Of a DNA stretch of 64,000 nucleotides, positions 53,701 through 64,000 are shown piece by piece. Location: NCBI RefSeq assembly GCF_051175565.1, contig NZ_CP195105.1, positions 992,001-1,056,000 on the forward strand. Reading direction: 5' to 3'. The notes beneath the pieces are model-generated. The model was not told the origin of the DNA. It worked only from the letters and a program-made list of their open reading frames with translations, and searched no databases. The position numbers and the translations under genes are program-made. The stretch is from Daejeonia sp002484105. Its GTDB lineage: Bacteria; Bacteroidota; Bacteroidia; Flavobacteriales; Weeksellaceae. Position 1 is the stretch's first letter, and each line of letters opens with the position of its first letter.

Positions 53701-56700
53701 TATGCAGACGGAAACAATCTCGGTGCCAGTCCGAAACTGAAACTGCAGCTGGGAAATGTTTCGGAAGATATTCTGAAGGACGGAAAACTTCAATACGAAA
53801 ACGGATTGCCTACGCCTTCGAGTGCCACAGCTACCACTTCCTCCAACTGGGGTGTGCAACCAAGCCTTGATCCTATTCTCTATTCGTTTTCTACCGAAGG
53901 AGACGAGCGTAGAGCACAGGATGTCGGTTTTGACGGATTGAACAATGAGCAGGAAGCTCAGAAATTTGGTACTACCTTCTTCAATCCCGTTACCGGAATT
54001 ACAGACCCTGCTTCGGATGATTTTGTTTACTTCCTTTCCTCTCAGTTTTCGGGCGAGCAGGCAGCTTCTGTGCAGGAACGCTATAAATATTTCCGCAATC
54101 CGGATGGCAACAGTAATTCCGGGACACTGGAGGTTTCGTCTCAAACACCGGATGCAGAGGATATCAACAAGGATATGAACCTCGACCTCGTCGAAGACTA
54201 TAATCAATATACTGTAGATCTCAGCAAAAACAGTTTTGCCGTCAATCAGAATTTTATTGTGGATACCCGCGATGTCTCCACTAAATTTGAGAACGGCCAA
54301 ACCGGAAAAAGCAGATGGTATCTGTTCCGGATTCCCATCAAGCAGTATGACACAGATGCAGGTGAAGCCTCTGATGATGTGCTGAACAATGTACGCTTCG
54401 CCAGAATTATCCTTGAAGGTTTTGAAAATACTTCCACACTCCGTTTCGGAACATTGGATCTGGTACGGTCGGATTGGACGAAGTATACCAAAAATATTTC
54501 CGCAACCAATACAGTAGATACTTCAGTGGCCGATACTGAGGGAACAATGGTGACAGACAACAATAATTTCTTCGTAGGAAGCATCAATATTGAAGAAAAC
54601 GGAAGAGGTACGCCACCGTATGTGCTGCCTCCTGGTATTGACCGCGAAGTGCTTTCCGGAACCTCCGGAGCTACAAGACAAAACGAGGCCTCTCTGTATC
54701 TGAAAGCCCTGAATCTGGGCAATGAAGCCAAAGGGGTGGTGAAAAATACTGCTCTGGATATCAGAAGATACAAAAAACTGAAACTTTTTGTTCATGCCGA
54801 AGATGTGAGGTCCGGAAGTCTCAGCAACAATATTGATCCGGATGCAAAATTTTTCATCCGCTTGGGAAGCGATGCCACCGACAACTATTACGAATACGAA
54901 GCCTCGCTGAAATATACACCGTCTACCGCCACTGCCACTGCTGATATCTGGCCGGATGACAATATGGTAGATCTGGACATCAGTAATTTTGTAGATGCCA
55001 AGATGCAGCGCGACCAGGAAGCTTCCAGTCTCCTGAACTATCGTTATTATTATCCAAATTATGGAGACGAAAACAAAAAACTGTATGTGAAGGGACGCCC
55101 ATCTCTGGGAAATGTCACTACGGTGATGATCGGGGTGCGCAATATGTCGTCTACCTCCAAAGATCTTGTGCTTTGGGTGGATGAAGTGCGGCTGTCCGGT
55201 ATTGACAATGAAGGTGGATATGCAGGTAATGCCTCGCTGACTTTCAACCTCGGAGATTTTGCACAGGTGAATGCCAATGCTGCATATTCAAGTGTCGGAT
55301 GGGGCAGTATCGACCAGACGCCTTCCGAAAGATCACAGTCTGACAACTCTACCATCAATGTCAATACAACGGTAAATGTCGACAAATTTCTTCCGGAAAA
55401 ATCAGGAATGAAAATTCCGTTGAACTATTCTTATTCGCAAACGATTGAAGATCCGAAATACAATCCGCTTGATACAGATGTTGAACTTGCCAAATCGCCC
55501 AACAAAGAAGAACTGAAAAAAGTTGTACGTACCTATACACAGCAGCGCAGCATCGGGGTGGTCAATATGCGAAAAGAAAAAACAGACACGAAGAAGAAAT
55601 CGCATTTCTACGATGTAGAAAATCTTTCGCTTACGGCGGTTTATAACGATACCTATTACCGTGATGTCTACACAACGCGTAATATGAGCCAGTATCTGAA
55701 AGGATATATTGATTACAACTACAATTTCAAATCTTTTATCCTGAAACCTTTTAACAGGATGATCAGTGATACGGCAAAGTCGTATAAATATTTGCGCTGG
55801 GTAAAAGAATTTAACTTTAATCCGATACCTACACGCTTCTCGTTCCGCACGGAAGTTGACCGTAACTACAATGAGTTGCAGTACAGAAATATCGAAGCGC
55901 TGCTGAACGGCAACAGCGGATCTGAATTTGATGTTATCAAAAGCCGAAATTTCTATTTCGGATGGCAGTATAATCTTGCATTCAATTTTACCAAGTCTCT
56001 GAAACTCGATATCAATTCGGCAACGCGCACCCTGAATGATAATATCAGTGTCAACCAGCTTGATTCCAGATCTGTTTTCAATAATATTTTCCGTTCGGGA
56101 AGGCCGGTACTCTATAACCACCGCGTTCAGCTGAGCTATCGTCTTCCTTTTGAATACTTCCCCTATATCGACTTTATTACCGCGGAGGTGGGATATGGTT
56201 TCCAGTACAACTGGAATGCCCGTTCTATTGTGAGCAGTACTGAAGGAAATCTTGGCGGAATCTCGCAGAATACGCAAACTGTGGTGGGAACCTCTACACT
56301 GGACTTTACCAAATTTTTCGGAAAATTTAATTATTTCAAGAAAATCAATACCATCATGCAGAAACGCAAACAGGAAATTGATTCTCTTAACAATGTCTAT
56401 ACAACAGCATGGCAGAAGAAAAACAGCAAATTCAAGTTCAAAAGCTATAAATTCAAGAACAAACTGAACCCGCTGCAGAGTATCGCTTATGCACTGACGT
56501 CACTGAAACAGATGGATATCAGCTATAACGAAAACAACGGTACCGTGCTTCCGGGTGTACTGACCAATCCTAATTTCTTTGGATATGGAACCAACGGAGG
56601 TGGCCCGACGTACGGTTTTCTGTTTGGCTCGCAGGCTGATATCAGAAGGATTGCAATAGAAAACGGCTGGATTTCCGGATCGAGCTATCTGACGGATGCC

Positions 56701-57840
56701 TATGTCCAGAATACTGTAAAGAGTCTGGACGCAAACCTGCAGATTGTTCCGGTCAATGATTTCCGGATAGATCTGACCTGGCTACACAGATTCAACAGAA
56801 ATTTTTCACAGTCGGGCTTTAATGTTACCGATGGTAATTACCTTGGTTTCCGGGATGCGTTTGAGAATGATCTCGTGACGTATTCCAAATCAACATGGAT
56901 TTTCAAAACATCCTTTAAATCAGGCGAACAGATTTTTAATAATCTGGTGGCGAATGCTAAGATGATTTCCCAGCAATTGGGTGGCGGTATCGTGCAGGAA
57001 GACGGATATGCAGAACATTATGCGCTGAGTAATGCTTATGTCCTGATCCCCGCATTCAAGGCAGCTATGGAAGGAAAATCTCCGGAAATGATTGCCAATC
57101 CGAAGAAATCGGGAATTCCTTTGCCCAACTGGAAGATTACGTATTCGGGGCTCAAAAATATCCCTTTCATCAACAGCCAGTTTACGAAATTTGATTTGCT
57201 GCATGGCTATACATCAACACTTACAGGTACGGGAATCCAGTCGAATATTGATTACTACAACGATCCCGATGGTTTTGATGCTAATGATAATGCTCTGAAT
57301 CCTTATACATTTACGTCTATCGGTTATGTAGAACAGTACGGGCCGCTCATTGGTACAGACATGACATTGCGTAACAATATGCAGATCAGAGTCCAGTACA
57401 ATAAAGACCGCACCTTCCTTCTGGGGCTCACAAACAGTACACTCACTGAAGACGAATCCAAAGAATATGTTGTGGGATTTGGCTATATCATAAAGGATTT
57501 CAAAATGAAACTTAATATTAAAGGTAAGGCCAGAACACTGAAAAGTGACCTGAACATCCGCGGCGATTTCTCACTTCGTGACAGTAAAACGACCATCCGG
57601 AATATTCTTTTAAGTGAATCCCAGGTGACAGGCGGGCAAACACTTCTGGGAATCAAGCTTTCTGCAGACTATAATATGTCCCAGAATCTGAATATCCGTT
57701 TGTTTTATGACCAGCTGCTCACAAAATACAAAATATCAACAGCCTATCCGCTTTCCACAATTCGTGCCGGGATTTCGGCGACATTCAATTTCGGTGGTAC
57801 AAGTGGTGGCTCTGGCAATACCAGATCAGGAGGCTTCTGA
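50785..57840 (+). CDS. sprA: SprA, type IX secretion system outer-membrane translocon
   Basis: 2351 residues with a TTG start at 50785 or GTG at 50788 (no ATG near the signal peptide). The signal peptide is KVCLSLFLLFSAFSFAQ. SprA (Sov) is the very large 36-strand barrel through which type IX cargo leaves; it needs periplasmic and surface partners not in this window. The length is typical (about 2300-2450), the protein is rich in aromatic-alternating strands throughout, and it ends IRAGISATFNFGG followed by a glycine/serine tail. I see no frameshift. Cargo in this window: the type B protein at 14.2 kb and the type A protein at 37.2 kb. Loss of sprA in relatives blocks gliding and enzyme secretion. 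Confidence 0.96.
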   Translation: MVKHNFIRYKVCLSLFLLFSAFSFAQEKKSDSLIIRKDYSLPDPTSYEAYYDVVSGNYYLYPKIGNVVVGNPIVMTMDEYQKYLTNNQLTAYYKEKSEQHDLVTRKDQTDAKKKGLIPTVLVKNKIFESIFGSNKIEIIPQGFASFDLGGLYQKIDNPLILPQNRTSFAFNIQQRMQLSLLGKVGENLQLKANYDTQSGFAFENKMNLVWQAKGTWKDLQSKGLTDPIDRGEDKIIKRVEFGNINMSSSNSLVKGSESLFGLKTEFKLGKTTGTVVLSQQQGESKNVVLENGGMMQTFKVSALDYEANQHYFLGHYFLDNYDGALLNYPTINSKITINKLEVYVLDQSTSNYSTQKSILAIRDLGEGTSGYPANSQNGLYQSIVNLGSGIRDVTTAYNSIKGQSFPNANGNNETYTDGEQFIFNRKARLLSSSEYTYNTQLGYISLNQALNDNQLLAVSYSYTVNGSSQVYKVGEFSGESSVIITKLLKPNSTVKVNSPMWDLMMKNIYSLNTSSLSSENFMLNLYYRSPQNGKVNYLPNTNVQDQILLKLFNWDRLNSNGDLQSENGVLGDGLFDFVSGITVDASNGKVIFTKAKPFGSYLQSVLGSDNSQFVFNELYTQQKTTAAMNNLAQRYTIEGHYKGTQGSSSGISLGAINIPTGSVTVTANGVQLVEGQDYTVDYMLGTVNIINEQIKNSGQTINVSLENQMTFNTQRKRFMGLNLERQFSQNFMMGASFLNYSERPLTQKVNYGQEAVNNSMVGLNMMYNGELPFLTRLANKIPLVKTEAPSNLSFKAEGAYLLPGQNSAINNQSYIDDFEETSTKISLKEPSLWSIASKPEKNQNDPVFAGAGNDDDITNGYGRGLVSWYNIDPRFYGIGGKAPNGITSESLSTHATRRVKASELSDQDYVAGEQTYINTFDITYYPKERGPYNLNPSDESVYQRWGGLMRSVSVSNFINSNVEYVEFWMMDPYADGNNLGASPKLKLQLGNVSEDILKDGKLQYENGLPTPSSATATTSSNWGVQPSLDPILYSFSTEGDERRAQDVGFDGLNNEQEAQKFGTTFFNPVTGITDPASDDFVYFLSSQFSGEQAASVQERYKYFRNPDGNSNSGTLEVSSQTPDAEDINKDMNLDLVEDYNQYTVDLSKNSFAVNQNFIVDTRDVSTKFENGQTGKSRWYLFRIPIKQYDTDAGEASDDVLNNVRFARIILEGFENTSTLRFGTLDLVRSDWTKYTKNISATNTVDTSVADTEGTMVTDNNNFFVGSINIEENGRGTPPYVLPPGIDREVLSGTSGATRQNEASLYLKALNLGNEAKGVVKNTALDIRRYKKLKLFVHAEDVRSGSLSNNIDPDAKFFIRLGSDATDNYYEYEASLKYTPSTATATADIWPDDNMVDLDISNFVDAKMQRDQEASSLLNYRYYYPNYGDENKKLYVKGRPSLGNVTTVMIGVRNMSSTSKDLVLWVDEVRLSGIDNEGGYAGNASLTFNLGDFAQVNANAAYSSVGWGSIDQTPSERSQSDNSTINVNTTVNVDKFLPEKSGMKIPLNYSYSQTIEDPKYNPLDTDVELAKSPNKEELKKVVRTYTQQRSIGVVNMRKEKTDTKKKSHFYDVENLSLTAVYNDTYYRDVYTTRNMSQYLKGYIDYNYNFKSFILKPFNRMISDTAKSYKYLRWVKEFNFNPIPTRFSFRTEVDRNYNELQYRNIEALLNGNSGSEFDVIKSRNFYFGWQYNLAFNFTKSLKLDINSATRTLNDNISVNQLDSRSVFNNIFRSGRPVLYNHRVQLSYRLPFEYFPYIDFITAEVGYGFQYNWNARSIVSSTEGNLGGISQNTQTVVGTSTLDFTKFFGKFNYFKKINTIMQKRKQEIDSLNNVYTTAWQKKNSKFKFKSYKFKNKLNPLQSIAYALTSLKQMDISYNENNGTVLPGVLTNPNFFGYGTNGGGPTYGFLFGSQADIRRIAIENGWISGSSYLTDAYVQNTVKSLDANLQIVPVNDFRIDLTWLHRFNRNFSQSGFNVTDGNYLGFRDAFENDLVTYSKSTWIFKTSFKSGEQIFNNLVANAKMISQQLGGGIVQEDGYAEHYALSNAYVLIPAFKAAMEGKSPEMIANPKKSGIPLPNWKITYSGLKNIPFINSQFTKFDLLHGYTSTLTGTGIQSNIDYYNDPDGFDANDNALNPYTFTSIGYVEQYGPLIGTDMTLRNNMQIRVQYNKDRTFLLGLTNSTLTEDESKEYVVGFGYIIKDFKMKLNIKGKARTLKSDLNIRGDFSLRDSKTTIRNILLSESQVTGGQTLLGIKLSADYNMSQNLNIRLFYDQLLTKYKISTAYPLSTIRAGISATFNFGGTSGGSGNTRSGGF

Positions 57841-57850
57841 TAAAGATTAA

Positions 57851-57882
57851 TTTGTAGAATATTCTGAATTGAATTAAATTTG
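57851..57882 (+). promoter_or_regulatory. gcvH promoter
   Basis: TTTG at 57851-57854 and TAAATTTG at 57875-57882 with a 20-bp spacer, 18 bp before the ATG. Confidence 0.75.
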
Positions 57883-57899
57883 AAGATAAATATTTTGAC

Positions 57900-58277
57900 A
57901 TGAATATACCATCAGAATTAAAGTACACCAAAGACCACGAATGGATTAGCATTGAAGGAAACATTGCGACCGTTGGGATTACCGATTTTGCACAGGGCGA
58001 ATTGGGTGATATCGTCTTTATCGATGTGGATACAGTAGATGAAGATCTCTCTGCCGGAGATGTTTTCGGAAGTGTCGAAGCGGTAAAAACCGTTTCCGAC
58101 CTTTTTCTTCCGGTTTCCGGGAAAGTAATTGAACTTAACGCAACTCTTGAAGACGAACCCGAACTGGTTAATACCGATCCATACGGAAAAGGCTGGATCA
58201 TTAAAGTTGAAATACAGGATGGCGTCGATCTCTCCCAACTCCTCTCTGCAGATGAATATAAAACCGTTATTGGTTAA
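57900..58277 (+). CDS. gcvH: glycine cleavage system H protein
   Basis: 125 residues. It is the lipoyl-carrying shuttle of glycine breakdown. The lipoylated lysine is Lys63 in SVEAVKTVSD; the start YTKDHEWIS and FAQGELGDIVFID are family marks. The gcvP, gcvT and lipoyl-ligase genes are elsewhere. A VanZ-like gene follows by 16 bp and is probably in the same operon. Confidence 0.96.
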   Translation: MNIPSELKYTKDHEWISIEGNIATVGITDFAQGELGDIVFIDVDTVDEDLSAGDVFGSVEAVKTVSDLFLPVSGKVIELNATLEDEPELVNTDPYGKGWIIKVEIQDGVDLSQLLSADEYKTVIG

Positions 58278-58293
58278 AATACCAGAAATATCA

Positions 58294-58635
58294 ATGAAGA
58301 TCTTGCCCATTTATTGGGCATTTCTTACATATATGCTCCTGAAACCCGGTGTCGAAAACAAAGAATACTGGTTTATGTTCAGTGGCATCGACAAAATAGT
58401 ACATCTTTCAGTTTTTGCCACATTGGGCTTTTTGTTCCGTGCAGCCTTTCCAAGACTTCTTTTCTTATATTATATATACATACTGCTCATTTATTCCTTT
58501 CTTACAGAGATTCTCCAGGACGAGATGGGGCTTGGGCGTTCCGCCGAATTGTTGGATATAGTTGCCGATACCATAGGATTTATCATCGGATATTTGATTT
58601 ACCGTACTGTACTCAGGTATATTTCAAAGCCCTGA
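58294..58635 (+). CDS. VanZ-like membrane protein
   Basis: 113 residues from MKILPIYW (start at 58294; longer in-frame starts overlap gcvH). Four predicted helices. FSGIDKIVHLSVFATLG is the conserved VanZ start, and EILQDEMGLGRSAELLDIVADTIGFIIG is the family's second half. The family is named from a teicoplanin resistance gene, but most members, including flavobacterial ones, have an unknown role. It overlaps no gene and ends the sprA-gcvH cluster. Confidence 0.88.
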   Translation: MKILPIYWAFLTYMLLKPGVENKEYWFMFSGIDKIVHLSVFATLGFLFRAAFPRLLFLYYIYILLIYSFLTEILQDEMGLGRSAELLDIVADTIGFIIGYLIYRTVLRYISKP

Positions 58636-58749
58636 GAATCATATTTTTTTTCTTTGTTAGTAAGTCTGTGTATAAGTATATATAATTGTAAATGAATATA
58701 TTAAAAAATAATTTTTCCACATTCTTGATATTGCGCTCCTCACGAGTTG

Positions 58750-58778
58750 TTTTGTATCGCTAGGTTGACATATCTTTG
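58750..58778 (+). promoter_or_regulatory. rrn promoter candidate P0
   Basis: TTTG at 58751-58754 and TATCTTTG at 58771-58778. The spacer is 16 bp, shorter than ideal, so this is the weakest of the three. Confidence 0.4.
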
Positions 58779-58840
58779 TCCTCACGAAAAAAGCAAAGAA
58801 GTTCATCTCACATAGACACTAAAAAAAATCTAAAATTTTA

Positions 58841-58873
58841 TTTGGATTATATTTAAAAGAGTTTATATATTTG
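58841..58873 (+). promoter_or_regulatory. rrn promoter P1
   Basis: TTTG at 58841-58844 and TATATTTG at 58866-58873, spacer 21 bp. Confidence 0.65.
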
Positions 58874-59003
58874 CAGTCCCAAAAGAGGGGGGAGCGAAGG
58901 AGAGAGATTGACAGAGAGAGGGGGTAAATATAAGTATTGCTAAAATTAGGAATAGTGACTACTGAAAGCCCTGAAAATATTTTAAAAAAAACTTTTAAAA
59001 TAT

Positions 59004-59034
59004 TTTGTCAGATTAAAAATAACAATTACCTTTG
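59004..59034 (+). promoter_or_regulatory. rrn promoter P2
   Basis: TTTG at 59004-59007 and TACCTTTG at 59027-59034, spacer 19 bp. The strongest match; it is about 135 bp before the 16S gene. Confidence 0.75.
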
Positions 59035-59169
59035 CACTCGCAAATCAGGAACGAAGACAGAGAGTGACTGATTAAAGCGAAAAGAAGAGAGATCATTGAC
59101 ATAACAATATACAACCAAGTAAGGAAAACTAAAGCGTAAAAATACCTTTGAGTGAGTCAAGACAAACAT

Positions 59170-60697
<1,528 letters not shown>

Positions 60698-60917
60698 AGA
60701 GCGTCTACGGACGTTAAAAAAAACAAGTACTTACGTCAAGTACAAGAACTTACGAAAAGGTAAGCTTTAGTTTTACTTCGGTTGGTTGTTATATTAAAAA
60801 ATAAACCCACTAGAAATTAGTAAAAGGGAGAAAGAGATTTTGGATTTTAAATTTTGAATTTTGGATTGATGTAAATGATTCAAAATCAAGAATTCAAAAT
60901 TCATCATTGCAAAATGA
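60698..60917. other. 16S to tRNA-Ile spacer
   Basis: No gene. It holds an 11-bp perfect inverted repeat AATTTTGAATT (60850-60860) and AATTCAAAATT (60891-60901) in AT-rich, repeat-like sequence, which can fold as a hairpin. Confidence 0.6.
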
Positions 60918-60991
60918 AGTCTCGTAGCTCAGCTGGTTAGAGCGCTACACTGATAATGTAGAGGTCGGCAGTTCGAGCCTGCCCGAGACTA
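60918..60991 (+). tRNA. tRNA-Ile (anticodon GAU)
   Basis: 74 nt. The acceptor AGTCTCG pairs with CGAGACT; the anticodon arm is CTACA-CTGATAA-TGTAG. It lies in the rRNA spacer, the usual place. CCA is not encoded. Confidence 0.96.
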
Positions 60992-61089
60992 CTAATTAAA
61001 GTTTAGCGTTTATGGTATTTAGTTTTTAGTTTATGGTAGTAAATTGCATAACACTAAAAACCAAACACTAAAAACAAAAAACACTAGAG

Positions 61090-61163
61090 GGGGAATTAGC
61101 TCAGTTGGCTAGAGCGCCTGCTTTGCACGCAGGAGGTCAAGGGTTCGACTCCCTTATTCTCCA
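61090..61163 (+). tRNA. tRNA-Ala (anticodon UGC)
   Basis: 74 nt. The acceptor GGGGAAT pairs with ATTCTCC; the anticodon arm is CCTGC-TTTGCAC-GCAGG. The spacer to tRNA-Ile (60992-61089) has a GTTTTTAGT (61022-61030) / ACTAAAAAC (61053-61061) inverted repeat. CCA is not encoded. Confidence 0.96.
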
Positions 61164-61241
61164 CAGTTTATGGAGTATGATTTAAAAGTTACGATTGGAG
61201 CCAAAAACAACAATTGTTGATCATACGAAGTAGAAGAAAAA

Positions 61242-61254
61242 AGATCATTGACAT
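61242..61254 (+). promoter_or_regulatory. conserved pre-23S box
   Basis: AGATCATTGACAT, also at 59090-59102 before the 16S gene, about 80 bp before each mature RNA. A role in rRNA processing or antitermination is inferred from its position. Confidence 0.45.
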
Positions 61255-61320
61255 TAACGGTAAAGACATCACAAAGAGAAAACCGAGCACTTATAAGTGC
61301 TTGAGTAACCAAAAGAAATT

Positions 61321-64000
<2,680 letters not shown>

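Larger units (their letters stand above)
58636..59169. promoter_or_regulatory. rRNA operon leader and promoter region
   Basis: About 530 bp with no gene. Three Bacteroidota-type promoters in tandem are proposed: 58750-58778, 58841-58873 and 59004-59034. The stretch between the last two is purine-rich (GAGAGAGATTGACAGAGAGA). An AGATCATTGACAT box at 59090-59102 recurs before the 23S gene. Confidence 0.7.

Noticed and set aside
53260..54300. 346-codon ORF on minus inside sprA
   Set aside because: Shadow of the sprA frame with no family features, signal or promoter.

Overview
The window is a 64 kb chromosomal segment of a Bacteroidota member, most likely from the Chryseobacterium group (Flavobacteriia, Weeksellaceae). 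The evidence is: two SusC/SusD-type outer-membrane pairs; the type IX secretion translocon gene sprA; secreted proteins with type IX C-terminal sorting signals; repeated TAnnTTTG (-7) and TTTG (-33) promoter boxes; A-rich start regions without Shine-Dalgarno sequences; and a 16S rRNA of flavobacterial type. Genus placement is inferred from sequence style, not from a search.

Layout. 0-4.1 kb: a small lipoprotein, an alkyltransferase-like protein without the acceptor cysteine, a bacterial deoxyhypusine-synthase-family enzyme bracketed by inverted copies of a hairpin repeat, the ribosome-rescue hydrolase ArfB and a MenE-like acyl-CoA ligase. 4.18-4.4 kb: two tRNA-Gln genes (UUG and CUG). 4.7-8.9 kb: pyrG, yidC and, convergently, rnhB. 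9.4-23 kb: a susCD pair, a type IX secreted IgGFc-binding-like protein and argS on the plus strand, then a second susCD pair on the minus strand. 23-31 kb: an AT-rich accessory block holding a type I restriction-modification operon (hsdM-hsdS-GxxExxY gene-hsdR, minus strand), with short repeats inside it, relatives of a small TIR element on both flanks, and the tmRNA gene ssrA just beyond. 31.8-40.8 kb: mostly housekeeping genes (enoyl-CoA hydratase-like, dtd, greA, a HIT protein, clpX), a type IX-sorted protein with a small membrane partner, a TlpA-like thioredoxin protein and tRNA-Met. 40.9-46.4 kb: a minus-strand cluster with a sugar MFS transporter, ROK kinase, DUF3810-type membrane metallopeptidase, PlsC acyltransferase and GtrA-like protein. 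46.6-58.6 kb: a BadF-type sugar kinase, maeB, ruvA, the 2351-residue sprA, gcvH and a VanZ-like protein. 58.7 kb to the end: an rRNA operon (16S, tRNA-Ile, tRNA-Ala, 23S) cut off by the window edge, with up to three tandem promoters.

How the parts relate. sprA supplies the export pore for the two proteins here that carry type IX sorting domains (type B at 14.2 kb, type A at 37.2 kb). The MFS, ROK kinase and BadF kinase point to sugar uptake and phosphorylation, and the SusCD pairs to TonB-driven nutrient import. The restriction system looks recently acquired or unstable: hsdM carries an apparent one-base frameshift, and hsdS has a 12-bp tandem repeat at the position where EcoR124-type enzymes set target spacing.

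Most notable items: the 16S rRNA 3' tail reads UCUCA where CCUCC is expected; the frameshifted hsdM and repeat-bearing hsdS; a family of about 192-bp TIR elements; a short promoter-to-terminator unit at 41.4 kb that may be a small RNA; a terminator-like hairpin in the greA leader; and a ROK kinase without the family's zinc cysteines. I did not find a clearly new multi-gene system; the nearest candidate is the GxxExxY gene embedded with repeats in the type I operon.
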